A stretch of 64,000 nt of DNA from Myrica gale (Eukaryota; Streptophyta; Magnoliopsida; Fagales; Myricaceae), in NCBI GenBank assembly GCA_963930655.1, contig OZ005611.1, forward strand, positions 7,323,501 through 7,387,500. Direction: 5' to 3'. Under the pieces are notes generated by a model. That model saw only the letters and a program-made list of their open reading frames with translations, was not told the origin of the DNA and searched no databases. Position 1 is the stretch's first letter, and every line of letters begins with the position of its first letter. Positions 51,809-64,000 of the stretch are shown here, one piece after another. The translations under genes and the position numbers were made by a program.

Positions 51809-52119
51809 GAGAAATTAAAAATTTGGTCCTAGATTTTTTTTTTATCACTAAGAATATGTAAAGGTGACTTTTCACTTTATCCGTTAAACCTCTGTTAATT
51901 TTTAAAAAGAATAGCGATCGACCGGTTTTGTTTATCGTTGCAGCAACGACAACTTGCAGATGTCGACCACGTTTTATTCCTTTAAAAATTAAAGGAGGTT
52001 TGACGAATTGAGTGAAAAGTCACCACTACATGTTCTCAGTAATGAAAAAGTAAAAAAATAAGTTCAGTGACGAATTTGTCAGCAGTACTAAAACTTAGTG
52101 ACCAAATCTTCAATTTCCA
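51809..52119. mobile_element. Mutator-type foldback element, 311 bp
   Basis: The left end GAGAAATTAAAAATTTGGTCC and the right end GACCAAATCTTCAATTTCC are inverted; matching inner arms carry GTGACTTTTCACTTTATCCG against GAATTGAGTGAAAAGTCAC. The perfect 9-bp duplication TAATTATTA is at 51800-51808 and 52120-52128. The loop contains GCGATCGACCGG and GTTGCAGCAACG. Confidence 0.85.
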
Positions 52120-52128
52120 TAATTATTA

Positions 52129-54322
52129 AAATAGCAAAAAGACAATCCTGGCCTTTTTTTAATATAGTATTTGGGTTCCCTTTTTTTATGACTCGAATAT
52201 CTTCTCAAGTGTTTTTTTGCTACATTAAGGCTGTTCAATTGAAAATTTGGTCCGATTTTTAAACCGAAATTCAGTTAGACCAGATTTTCGGTTGTACTTA
52301 AAAAGAAGGGCCCAATTGGACCACTTATAAGAAAATAAAACCAGTTTGGACCACTTAAAATTAGACCACTTAGACCAGTTTCATATTTTTTCCTAACTTT
52401 TTTTGTAAATCAGGGAAAGATATGACTCAATTTCGAAGGGGTAGCCGGAAGGCATTCGAGGGACTAAGGAGGGCGTCGAAACGTATAGTTTTGACTTAAT
52501 ATTTTAATTTTTAAGTTTAAAATTTGTATTAATTTTTTTTAAAAAAATTAATATTTAAATTAATAAATCTGGTCTTTCCAATCAAATCTTAAGAAGTATG
52601 ATTTAAAAAAATTAATATTTAAATTAATAAATCTGGTCTGATCTGTTCCAATCAAATCTTAAGAAGTATGAATTGAACTAAAAAAGATATAACCGATTTT
52701 TCAAATTCTAGTACCGGACCAAATTTGAACAATTAAAATCATAAATCCAATTGTCCGAGAAACCCTATCCATAGCCCCAAAAAAAGGAGTCGAATATTAA
52801 TTATTAACAATTAAGTCCACAGCAGTTGTGCGGGCCCCAAGCCTTGCCCTAATCCCCGTTCTTTTATGGCCCGAACGTGAACGGGGGAGGTATAGCCTAC
52901 TCTTTGATCATTGAAGAGGTTGAAACGTGTTCGAAGTGGCAAGTGCATGAAGGATCTACCCGTGCACGACAAGTTCGTGAAAAGGAAAATTGAATGGTGG
53001 TCATGATTATTTTTTTTTATAAAACTGCATTAAATCTGAATTGAATTGCTTCTTCTCCTCTGTTTTTTTGCTATCATATGATCTGACTCTCATATAAGTA
53101 TTTAATTACTAAATATTAATTTATTATTTTAGTACCCATTCTCGTAATTTAACATGATGAACAGACATGTCAAGTACTAGACGATGACCCATGTAAAGAC
53201 GGCCAATTGGGTGACTCGCATCATTTGATCACTCGGCAATTTAGGCATGGAATTCGTTTTTTTTTTTGGGTAATTCCTTTCAGCTAGGCTGATAGAGATA
53301 TATTTGATGCCCAACATGTTTTGGCCATTGAGTTTCTTTAACTAGAAAGGGAGAGGACAATACAAGTTTGGAAAAAAAAAAAGAAGAGAGAAAGAGGAAT
53401 ACTTTGAACTTTGAAGAATTAGGTTCTCGTGAAAAAAGTTGATTCAAAGGCATTTTCACAGCATATGCTGGGGATTTCAATTCTTTTAATTCCCTGTTTG
53501 GAATCATGGGTTAATTGAAATGGATTCAAAGTCATGATTACCTGTGGATTAATTTTGATCCAGTATTTTTGACTGGTGACTGGATCAACGGAGCTTCGTT
53601 CCAAGTCCTCTTAAGAATTTCCATAGAAAGAACTTGGACCCATACTTTGGCAAAACTATGTCCTTCCCTCTGATAGGCTGGTAGCTCACATGTCCCTCTC
53701 ATCACACTCATATCCACATCAGCAGCTCCACCGACACAACTATGAGAGTGCGACACTTGCACATGAACCATACTTTTCATTTTTCAATCCTTCTATAGGA
53801 CCCCAGAAGAGGACGTTGGAAGAGCAAACAAAATTTTACCTCTTTGGATAGATGGGTATAAGTATAAGTGAATAACCCCACTTGTAGCGATTCCAAAATC
53901 TGCTTGCTTTTGGGTCTGACCATTTTGCTCGCATACTGTATTTTGTGCAAATGCAATGTTATTGACTTTGGTAAAATTAAATACAAAGTCAGAAGAAAAT
54001 GGTGCCGTACGTGTATTATGCTCAGATAATGTTTTTTCTTTTACGGATACTTAGGAGAGCACGAGAAAAGGAAATATGACCTACCACAATGCATATGGGA
54101 AAATGTAAAGAAGAAAGAAGTGGTTCCGCATAACCTTTCAGATTTTATGGTCTTTAGTGGAGCACTCAGTGGCCAGCGCCATGATGTGTTCCACTTCAGA
54201 CAATATCAATAGAGCCAGAAAAATAGTGTCTTCAGCATCTTTTCGTCACGAGTGTTAAAAATCATATAAAAAAATGTTGCTTCAATAATAACGGAGAACT
54301 AAGTTATGAAATTATCAAATAT
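52129..54322. other. Intergenic DNA with a possible decayed hAT-like element
   Basis: Between about 52226 (TAAGGCTGTTCAATTG) and 52770, short motifs such as GGTCCGA and TGGACCACTT recall the hAT-type elements, and a 70-bp tandem duplication (TTAATATTTAAATTAATAAA twice, about 52543-52676) is present. The ends and TSD are unclear. The remainder is AT-rich with no gene. Confidence 0.4.
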
Positions 54323-54330
54323 ATGTCGAC

Positions 54331-54606
54331 TAGGGCTGTCCACCAAACTCCGGTCTCGGGTTATCCGTGTGGAAAACCGGAATTAGACCGGAGTATACCT
54401 CTCCAAACCGAAAATTGACCCAAAATAGCACGGTCCAACCTCAAAACCGACCCAAAATGGCATGACCCAAACCGATCCAGACCGGACTGGACCGGACTGG
54501 CCATATGGCTGGACCAGTCCGGTCTGGTCTATATACTCTATAAAATGGCCGGTTTAGCCGGCCAAACCGGATCGAACCGGCCCGGATCGGAACTTGTACA
54601 GCCCTA
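54331..54606. mobile_element. hAT-type miniature element, 276 bp
   Basis: Terminal repeats TAGGGCTGTCC at the left and TACAGCCCTA at the right; perfect 8-bp duplication ATGTCGAC at 54323-54330 and 54607-54614. The interior has GGACCGGACTGG-type short repeats on both strands. Non-coding. Confidence 0.9.
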
Positions 54607-54650
54607 ATGTCGACATTATAACTCTCTTTTTTTTCTTGGCATGTCGACAT
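54607..54650. promoter_or_regulatory. Two ATGTCGACAT palindromes (zinc-deficiency response element match)
   Basis: The 10-bp palindrome ATGTCGACAT occurs at 54607-54616 and 54641-54650. It fits RTGTCGACAY, the site reported for Arabidopsis bZIP19/bZIP23. Each copy begins an 18-bp direct repeat (ATGTCGACATTATAACTC). The nearest coding regions are 4-5 kb away (kinase start and UBC stop), so a regulatory role is doubtful; the first copy is also the right-hand target duplication of a hAT element. Confidence 0.3.
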
Positions 54651-54799
54651 TATAACTCAAATCTAATATATAGACGCTACTGTGATCAAGTTTTTCTATA
54701 ATTTTGTATTCAAATTGTAACATAAAATTCAGAGAAACAGACACAAAATCTCACTATTTAATATTGCTCGAAATTTACAATTAAATTATAAAAAAATAC

Positions 54800-56203
54800 T
54801 GTTGCAGCAAAATTGGCATAACGTGACATTTGCTTTTAGGGGTTCTTTAGTCTTTTTCGGTTGCTTCTAGAAGTGAGAAAGAGTGTGTTGTACGATTGGT
54901 CATAAAGAAAGCCTCATTAAGGGCAATCTGGACTTTTCCTATGCTTCTAGAAGGCTTGAGAAAGAAAGCAAAAACTGATCTGCATCTTACGGGGATATAG
55001 TGACTTTCAAATAACAGAGGCAAAAGAGATTTTTGGTTACAGAGAGTTTAAGATATTTTGCTTCCAAGATTTGGGTAACTCCAAGATTTGAAGAGCTCGT
55101 GTGTGGTGATCTGATCTGTCTTCTACGTGATGATGGAGAGCTGATTTCGTGAAGAGCTTTGTGTGTTGATTAATTTGAAGATAAAGCATTAGAAGTTCAT
55201 CGGAGTTTTCCCCCAATTCGTTTTTGTGAAGATTTGGAGATTCAGAGGTTCTGAATCAGTGAGGCTGAAGGTTTCAGCCTTGGCCCTAGATCGCACAAGG
55301 TTTGTGCAAGAAGATCTATTGTGTTCAGTGATCGTGGCTTCCGTGTTGAACATAGAAGTTCTATGTTCGAGTGGTGATTCGGTTTGGTAAACCGAGTTTG
55401 AGTCAAGGGTTGTTGTTAGGCCAGGTTAGTCTTCAATAGATCACCTTGTAACCTTTGGAAGCTAGTGGATTCGAACGGCCTACGGGCCCGGAGAGTTTTT
55501 CTCCTTAAGGACGTTCCTTAGGGAGTTTCTCTTCGTAACCATTTCCGGTGTTACATGTTTATCATTGTTTCTTGCTTTGATTAATTGCTATTTTACTAAC
55601 CAATTGTTTTCTTTGTGTTGTGAGTATTCAACTGTGATATTTGGTAGATATACTCACTGATTCGGTTGGTAAGTATTCTTTGTGATTTTATCATTTCTCT
55701 GTTCTGCAAGTTTGTAGTTTCTTAAGAGTGTCTTGCAGTATCTTCGAAATAATCTTTATTGCTGTTTATTAATTTCTGTGTTGGGAAAAATTGAGTTACT
55801 GCGTGTTATAGTTTTCTGGTACTGCTTATCTGTGCTATTAAGTAGGTGGATCAGATTTCTGGTGGTGGTTGTTTAAAGTTTAGATAAGTAATTGATTGTG
55901 ATTCGGTTGTACAAAGTTAATCTGAAAAATCTTGGTTCTGCCCAGTACAGTTACTTCGGAGTCACTTGAAGGTTCTTCTGTTATCTCTGTTTTTCATATT
56001 TGTGAATTTACTGTGTATCTGTACTTTGTGCATATCTGATTTGTAATAAGGTACTTGAACCTTATTAAAGATTGATTGAGTTTAAATTTCAGAAAATAGG
56101 TTGTGGATTGAAAAAGAAAATTGCTATTGGATAAATTTTTTAATATACCTATTCACCCCCTCTAGGTATTTTCCGCACATTTGGGTCTAAATCGGTTTGT
56201 TCA
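54800..56203 (+). mobile_element. Solo LTR, Ty1/Copia type, about 1.4 kb
   Basis: A non-coding block that begins TGTTGCAGC and ends TTTGTTCA, with AATAC on both sides (54795-54799 and 56204-56208), giving TG...CA ends and a 5-bp TSD as LTR retrotransposons make. Near its 3' end is TACCTATTCACCCCCTCTAG, a sequence characteristic of the 3' end of Tork/SIRE-like Copia LTRs. No primer-binding site, gag or pol follows, so internal recombination has probably left a solo LTR. The 5-bp TSD alone could be chance; the 3' motif is the stronger support. Confidence 0.7.
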
Positions 56204-56208
56204 AATAC

Positions 56209-59200
56209 TAAATAGTAATCTATATTTTTTCATCAAATTATTTTTTATTATAATATTCATTTAAATTTTTCCTCCCTTCACTTTTTCACCAGCCTTGTAT
56301 TCTAAAATTTTAACCATCTTCAAATTTTAACACTTAAAAAGGCCAATGTTGTCACCTCAACCCACCTCCAATCAAAATACTTACAGATGACATCATTTCC
56401 ACGTGTTGTGGGCTCTATAATCCGTTTAAGGTAATTTCCTTGTGGGTGCAACTATTGGTCGTCGCTTGTTGTTACAGGTCTGACCACCCAAAAAACATAG
56501 GATGCGAAATTCTGTGATGGGTGCCTGTGAGAAAGGCAGAGGCAGTTGGATCTCACCTGCTATAAAAATTGCCTATGCCTGTCTCTGTTTTTGTTTAGCA
56601 CGTGGAGAAGTCAAGCTGTTCTTGCCTGCCTCTGTACGAAACTCGAGGAACAAATTGATAAGGTAGGTAATTGAATTAAAGAGAAATGGTGTTGCATATG
56701 TACATGTGACACATGGAAGTAGCCATTTTTTTTTTCATATAATAAGAATTGTTTTACACTGCTTATGTGTCGTGTAAGGGCTTAAATTAGTTTATGAGTA
56801 CTTGACTTGGAGCCATTGGGTTAATTAAAAGATTCGAAATCGACCAAACAATAAAAAGCACATATAATTCTCAATTGACATAGCCATTGAAATCAAAATG
56901 CCGAAAAAACGAAAAGCAAAAGCATTAAAACGAGGAGGAAAGTTTTGAGTAAACTAGGGTTATGTTCGTGTTGAGTAAAAATTGTAGGATTTTAGAGAAG
57001 TTGTGAATTTTTATGTTGAATAATGTTTTATTGTTGTTTGTGTAAAGTGAAGAGAGAAATGATTTGATGTAATTGTTTAATAAAAATATTAGAGTTATGT
57101 GAAAAAATATAGAAAAGAAAATTTATGTTGAATAAAAAATTAAAAAATTATTGAAGATTATGTAAAATGTATCAGTGTTTGTGTTTGAATTCTAAATATG
57201 TTCGGTGGTAGATTTGTGAATATACTTAGAATCCTGAAAAAGTGTGAAAACGAACATATAACTATCACAAGTTCAGTTATTATGTTAATTAAGAGATTTG
57301 AAACTCGCTAATATATATATATCAATTGATTCATTCCATGTGTATCAATTATTTATTTTAAAACGTTAAATTGATAAAAATATATAATTTTATTATTTTA
57401 ATTATATTTTATAATATTTTTTGTATGAGTTAAATTTCATTTTAATTGATAAATCTAAACACGTGTAATATTTAATTGAATAAAGTGAATTATTTAGTTA
57501 GATTTCGAATTCAAAACATTAACTTTAATATTATATGAATCATTCATTTATTCTAAAAACTTAAACCCATAAAAAATTATAAATTTTATTATTTAAATTC
57601 TATTACCATCACTCCATCAGAACGAAAAAGTCACTAATGTTGTAAGAAAAATAGAACCAACAGCATCAAAAGAAAAAGGGAAAGGAAGGAGACAAGAAGA
57701 AGAAGTCGGAAAGATAAATGCTTGCCGCTGTCTTATCACTGTCGTAGGGAATGTCATACTAGACGATCACGAGTGGATTGTTTACTCGAGGTTTCCAGTC
57801 ACTAATTTGCTTTCCAGCGGCCCTATTGCTTATATTAAATCTGCTTTCTAATTGTTTTTGAACTTATAGAAGCATCAATGAGCTTGAAAAGGAGCGTGGG
57901 AGAAAAAGCTCACTGAGAACGAGGTTACGTGGGGCTCTAATGTTGCATGCATGAGACGGGCCCGTGAGTTCGGAGAGGGACTGGCTAGTTAATAGAAGAC
58001 CATAGTCATCTTGAGGGTATTTTGGGTACTTCAATGTTTCATATGTTAACCACCAATTGCCACCCTTCTTGGTTTTGTACTATTAAAGCTGAATGCTTAG
58101 TCATTCAATCTTAGAAAATAGTGGATTGGGTATATCACGTATCCTCTAATGTTATATCCAGATTTTGTGAGAAGGAAATATGTAAATTTTTTTCAAGGGA
58201 AGGAGACAGTACCTCTGAAGTTACATATAAAAGCAGACAAGATTTACAAACACAAATAGAAAAAACAAAATTAGCAACAGAACTAAAATTTAATATTAGC
58301 AAAGTTCAGCTTGTCAAGAAGCAGGATACCTCTCATATCGCAAGACAATGAATCTAAATCCATACATTGAATTGTTGATGATCACCAACTGTCTGTTGAT
58401 ATCTTTCACTGTCGCCAAAGTTCACATTCTTTTCTTTAACTAATAAATCTGCGTACAGATCACTCTCTCAATGTATGAGATATCTAAAAATTAAAACAAA
58501 TTAGGGAGCAATAATATGACCAATAATTTGAATGGAATATGCATTAGGTTAAGTATGCCCTACAGTCCTATTTTTTCCTTTAATAATATGTGATTTAGAT
58601 AAATGACCAATAATAATGTCAAACCATATGCATACTGTCAACTTTAGTAGTTATGCAGAGATATAGACAGTCCCACTGAATTTCTCTTGGCTTTGCACGA
58701 GGGGGGGAGGCATATGATCTGCTAGATCTCTGAGGGCCTGTAAACTATTTGTGTTATGGACGAAAGAGCCCGGAAGTTCTTTGCATTTCTTATATGATAT
58801 AGACCCCGCAACCCACAATCGCATTATAGTAATCAGTATAATTCGAGAATCTAGTGCTGTGATTCGGTGGGTACAGCGAAATATTGATCTGTCTAAAGCT
58901 CGAGGATCGACTGTGGCTTCGTGGAAATGTAGGTTGTTTAGAGACAAAAGGAAAATGCAAATTAATGCCCGAGTTCCTAATATTATATCGATGAGCGTGT
59001 AGTAATATTTCAGCATCCCAAACTGTTGTCTCCCTTGAAGAGCTGAAGTCTGTCACCTTGACAAGGATATGCACCTCTATTTGATGTCAGTGATTATGAG
59101 TGACTCTAGCATGTCGGTCATAACTTCATAAGCCATAGAGACGTGCCATAATAAACTTGGATTAGGCTAGATTTTAATTATTCAACTTTTTAATTAGCTA

Positions 59201-59713
59201 ATCAACTTGGAACTAGACGGTGGGCAATTTTGCAAAGGATAATGGACAATCATGTCAACATTCCCAAAGATATCTTAATTAAACATGCCAATTTCATCTG
59301 GAAAATCTTGAGCACAAATGGTCCTCGAGCTTAATTTCATCATGATTTGGACCATCTGGTTTAAAATTTGTGGTCTTTTTTCCAGTTCTTAATCTTCTTT
59401 TTTGTTTATGCCCTTCAATTTGGGCTCTTATAAGAATCTACTATTTAAAAGCCCAAGATATATGAAAAGTGATGAGGAGGAATTTGAAGCCTGTTTATTA
59501 CAATCTTAAGCGAAGAGAACATCATGGAGACTGAAAGACGAGCAAGAAAAGCTGTCCACCCATTTATTCCAACAAGCAAATAGATGCTCAAAGTAAAAGC
59601 CCAACTTGGGCCATTCCTATAGCGCAACAAGGCATGCAGTATGACAAATAAACTGTAGATTTAAGATCTGCAAGAATAGAGAAGTTGGTATAATTTGTAT
59701 TAGATCTCGGGAT
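56209..59713. other. Intergenic DNA between the solo LTR and the UBC gene
   Basis: AT-rich with one MITE-like palindrome (56957-57264). Open frames at about 58121-58351 (+) and 58651-59016 (-) belong to no family I recognise and lack coding context. The UBC 3' UTR probably begins near 59500. Confidence 0.4.
56957..57264. mobile_element. Possible MITE
   Basis: The left end GGGTTATGTTCGTGTTGAG is mirrored by GTGAAAACGAACATATAACT at the right; the interior is AT-rich and partly palindromic (GTTGAATAATG, GTTGAATAAAAA). The target duplication is unclear. Confidence 0.45.
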
Positions 59714-60676
<963 letters not shown>

Positions 60677-62235
60677 TAAAGAAATTCGATATTTTCTCAA
60701 ACTGAAGATTGGGGAATTCAAGCTAGATGATGGGTCTGCAATAGAAGGAAACAATCTATGAGCACACTGCTGAAGGGAAAGGGGGCGGTGTATTTAATAG
60801 AGGTAAATGAGGAGAGATGGGAATGAGTGGGCACAGCATAAATTCTGCCAAAGAAAGATACAAGTAAAGAAAGAATCAAGAAGCTTTGAAAAAGGACTTT
60901 GACAGATAACTTTGGTCTGTTTTCCTCGTGTACTTTGAATTGCTATCAAGTAATAAGAGATTTACCAGGAGTCTATCGTCTGTCCTTCTCTCTTTGAGCT
61001 ACAACCTAGAGGTCTTAATTCAACCCTTAACTATCTAGAAGATGAATACGAGGTAGAATCATTTGCAAAGAAATTGATGCCAAAAACAAGCGCCGAAAGC
61101 TATCGCGTCGGCAATAAGAAAACAATTTTGAGAGATAAACATATCATGGGTTCTAATTGTAAAGGCAAAACTTACTTTGAGTGTGTGGCTAAAGCTTGGG
61201 TGAAAGATCCTCGAGGACTCGTACCCCAATCATATCTCTGAAGAATTACACCCTATTTCCAGCCAGTGGATACAACCACGCGTCCCAAAGAAAAGATATT
61301 CGTGCTTAGCTCGAAGAGTCACTAGTTGAGAATCTTCGGCTATCTTGACGTAGACAGAGTACCACAAATGTTGTTCTACGAATCCTTGAAAAGGAAAACG
61401 GATCCAATCTTCTTTCCACCATGAAAAGGTTGATAGCTCCATCATATTCTTAGCTTTTTTAGGCTCCACCATCCAGTTTAAACTTTTGTCTTGCTTCTTC
61501 CAAGGTCACCTTCGACGAGCAAGTTGCGTCTCGTATTGTTATTCTTAAGAAAAATCTCCGATTCCGGATAGTTGAATGAGAAGGGTGAAGGAAGAAGAAA
61601 CTGGGACAGTAACACTAATTTCATTTGAAATCTTTTACGCTAGACTTGGACTAAGGTCCAAAGACCAATCTTAAATATAACATAGTGAAAGACGACTTGA
61701 ACTAAAAACTTAATTGGCAATGTCAGACTCTGTACCCATACCCACAACCCAGACGCGCACCATCACACAGACCATATCACGAAAGAAAGTTGGAATGAGC
61801 CTTGGCAGAAACGCTAGCCAGGTACATCAGCCCTTGAAATGAGAATATGCCAAACATATACTAACATAGTTCAATGCAAATCCATACACGTGAAAAGGAG
61901 CTGCTTAAAAATGAAGTCAATCGGGTTAAGGAAAAAACATGAAAATCACCATGTCTACTCGAGGAACAATTTCGTTTTTTTGAGTCACTGCATAAGCTAA
62001 ATCTTGCCCAGATAAACAGAAGAATTGGGCATTTTTTTACCAAGTGTGAATCACTAATATACAAATCAGCACACGGCCAATAGAGTGCAAGACAGACAAT
62101 TTGATCCTCCCCAGTTCCGTCAGTTGAGACTAAACCACAGCTTACTTCTTCCTCATGCCAGGAAATTGTAAGAGATACTGTTACTGTAATATGGCTATTG
62201 GTGACTATATTCCCCAGTAGTTATTCCTTTCACGA
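60677..62235. other. UBC upstream region and ROP 3' flank
   Basis: Holds the likely UBC 5' UTR, its intron and promoter, then the 3' UTR of the minus-strand ROP gene. No additional coding feature is supported. Confidence 0.45.
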
Positions 62236-62705
62236 TCAAAGTATAGAGCAGGCCTTCTGTCCGCTTCTCTTCTTTTTCTTCGTCTGCTTTGGTGGTTGGA
62301 GAACCACCTTTATGGCCGCATCAAAAACAGCTTTGACATTCTGCATTTACCAGTAAATGATGAGGCCATAACAAGTTGGTCCTAACAGATTTAAACGGAT
62401 ATAAATAAATATCACATACCTGCTGTGTTTTTGAACTGCACTCGATGTACGCTGGAGCACCAATCAGCTTTCTCAATTCCCCCCCCTTCAAAAAGTTTAG
62501 AGGAAAAAATTAGACCTTTTATGGCACATGGCCTGATGCCATGCTTGTGAACACCTGATTCAATACAATACAATGACAGATAAATGGGAAACAGTAACTC
62601 AAAAAATGGTAGTCACAAACATCGGGGAAGAAGCATATACCTGGGCGGTGGTGATTGGAACCGCACCAGGGTGGTCTACCAAGAATTGCTTGTCGTCCCT
62701 AAGAT
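62236..62705 (-). CDS. ROP/RAC small GTPase, C-terminal exons (partial)
   Basis: Plant Rho-type GTPase, a membrane-bound switch for polarity and signalling. Only the last three coding exons are here: 62705-62641, 62485-62420 and 62340-62236 (ends TGA). They encode [20 protein letters not shown], then [20 protein letters not shown], then [19 protein letters not shown] followed by a Lys-rich tail and CSIL. The SSKT segment is the nucleotide-binding G5 (SAK-like) motif. The polybasic region plus CSIL marks a type I ROP expected to be geranylgeranylated. The middle exon opens with seven G after its acceptor, giving Gly-Gly where relatives have Gly-Glu; a homopolymer length error is possible. The first exons lie beyond the right edge. 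From memory the counterpart is At4g35020 (ROP6). Confidence 0.92.
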
Positions 62706-64000
62706 CTTCAAAAAGCAAATGTAGTCTTCATGAGAATATGGCCCATAGTCACTGCCTTCTAGTCGGTTTTTTTAAGCCCCCGCAGCCCAGGGAGTGGGAT
62801 TAGGGGAAGAGGCAAGTATAAGTAAAGCCTATGTAATCACTCGGCATAGCATATCAAATACTACAAGATAGAAAAATATTTTTGGAACCAATAAACATAT
62901 GTGACAAAATGGTATACAAATGAAATAAACATGATAGCGTGCAAGTTTTCTTACAACAGCCACCTCAATAGACAAACCACCTTTTTAAAACAGACAACTT
63001 TACCCGTAAGGCAAAATCTGGTACACATGCATGTTGTGTGTATGAAAGACTAAGAGAAAGCAGTGGAGCCGTCCATAAGTTGAAGTAAACAATTTAACAA
63101 TGGCTTTGTCAGAAGTTGCTGAATGCATAACTTAAATCCTTATAACACCAGGGAAATAGGTTTCCATAGAAAGTAGAGGATTTCTGAAGATTTTGCAGGA
63201 AACACATTAGAAAAGATTGGAAAAAAACAAATATAAATGTCAATAGAAACCCTGGGAAGTTCTATTCCATCACAGTAATTTCAGTTCTGTTTTCAGAAGC
63301 ATCTCTGAAGAACACTAGGGAACTCTTATAAGAACCAAAACCAAGTTGATTTATCCAGCACTAGCCCGTATTAGGGTACGAGCAGCAAAGTTAAGCTAAA
63401 GTACAACCTAAAAACCTTTGAGCCAAAGGTTAATGATCACATAAAAGCTTCTAATGTGCTCAAGAAAAGAACTTTTAAAAGCCTACAACAAGGACAACAG
63501 TTCTATCAGAATAACAAAGGTCAAACAATCTAATTCCTAATTAAATTTGTGATTCAGGTGAGGTTGGATAAATACGCTGGAATTTCCTTGCTAAAGCTGC
63601 TAAGATCGGGGGGATGTGCTTCCTTGCTCATTAAATCACCTACTTAAGGGCAACAATATTCGAACACAGAGGCAACAGATATCCTCACTTTGGAAACAAT
63701 GTGGAAACCTTAATAAATGCTTTCCTCCTATGATTGTGGTGAGACATATCCAGGGTCCCAAATATCATATATCAACAGTACCAGACAGATATGAAAGACG
63801 AGGAAACGAGGAGGGGAAGGGGGGGGGCTAGAAGATATTGTCAAATAAGCTGTCAAGGAAATTCCCTGGCTGACTGAACAGTAAAAATATGCATAGAACT
63901 AAAATTTTGTTATGGGAGAAGAATAGAGTCTTTTTTTTTTGTTCATAAGTAGGAGAAGAATAGAATCTCAATCGAAGAAACATGAATGAACCCCCATTAG
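62706..64000 (-). other. ROP intron continuing to the right edge
   Basis: At least 1.3 kb with no recognisable upstream ROP exon (the P-loop, switch I and switch II regions are not found). It is therefore either a long intron or the missing exons lie outside. A short G-run stands at about 63819-63827. Confidence 0.5.

Noticed and set aside
52226..52770. A further hAT-type element
   Set aside because: The left end resembles the family terminus but no matching right end or 8-bp duplication could be found, so it is only noted in the intergenic entry.
58121..59074. Open frames in both orientations near 58.1-59.1 kb
   Set aside because: Codon content and composition do not look coding and no motif was found; possibly decayed mobile DNA.

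Overview
The window is nuclear DNA of a dicotyledonous flowering plant, probably a woody eudicot; the species cannot be named from the sequence alone. The signs are AT-rich intergenic DNA, short exons with GT/AG introns, plant-only gene families and many small non-autonomous DNA transposons.

Nine conserved genes are laid out in this order: a chloroplast-type Ni/Co transporter (UreH-like, + strand, 5' part cut off by the left edge), phosphatidylinositol synthase (-, 10 exons, 227 aa), a BOI-type RING E3 ligase (-, 291 aa), a heavy-metal-associated isoprenylated protein (HIPP, +, 154 aa), an MSI1-like WD40 histone chaperone (+, 401 aa), a bZIP19/23-type zinc-sensing factor (-), a universal-stress-domain receptor-like cytoplasmic kinase (-, 10 exons, 692 aa), a class I ubiquitin-conjugating enzyme (-, 148 aa) and the 3' end of a ROP GTPase (-, runs off the right edge). 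An intronless F-box/DUF295 gene lies between the bZIP and the kinase. Exon junctions of the spliced genes were traced by hand, and reading phase closes in each complete model.

From memory, this order matches Arabidopsis At4g35080 to At4g35020 and the duplicated block around At2g16800 to At2g16740. The window therefore looks like an ancestral collinear segment, expanded here by mobile DNA. Three of the conserved genes deal with metals (Ni/Co transporter, HIPP, zinc-sensing bZIP).

The space between genes is mostly mobile DNA, and many insertions still show target-site duplications (TSDs). It holds: a series of long-palindrome foldback elements, five of them with about 9-11 bp TSDs like Mutator elements; three hAT-type miniature elements with perfect 8-bp TSDs; Tourist-like MITEs; a 3.2 kb Pack-MULE carrying an exon of a HHIP-like (glucose/sorbosone dehydrogenase) gene; a 5'-truncated LINE with a 12-bp TSD; a solo Copia-type LTR; a SINE-like remnant; and gene-fragment pseudogenes (BOI exon 1 and SCARECROW-like 3). 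No CRISPR array, operon or prokaryotic feature is present, and no wholly new protein system was found. The most unusual items are the 1 kb GC-rich foldback element, the Pack-MULE and the metal-gene neighbourhood.
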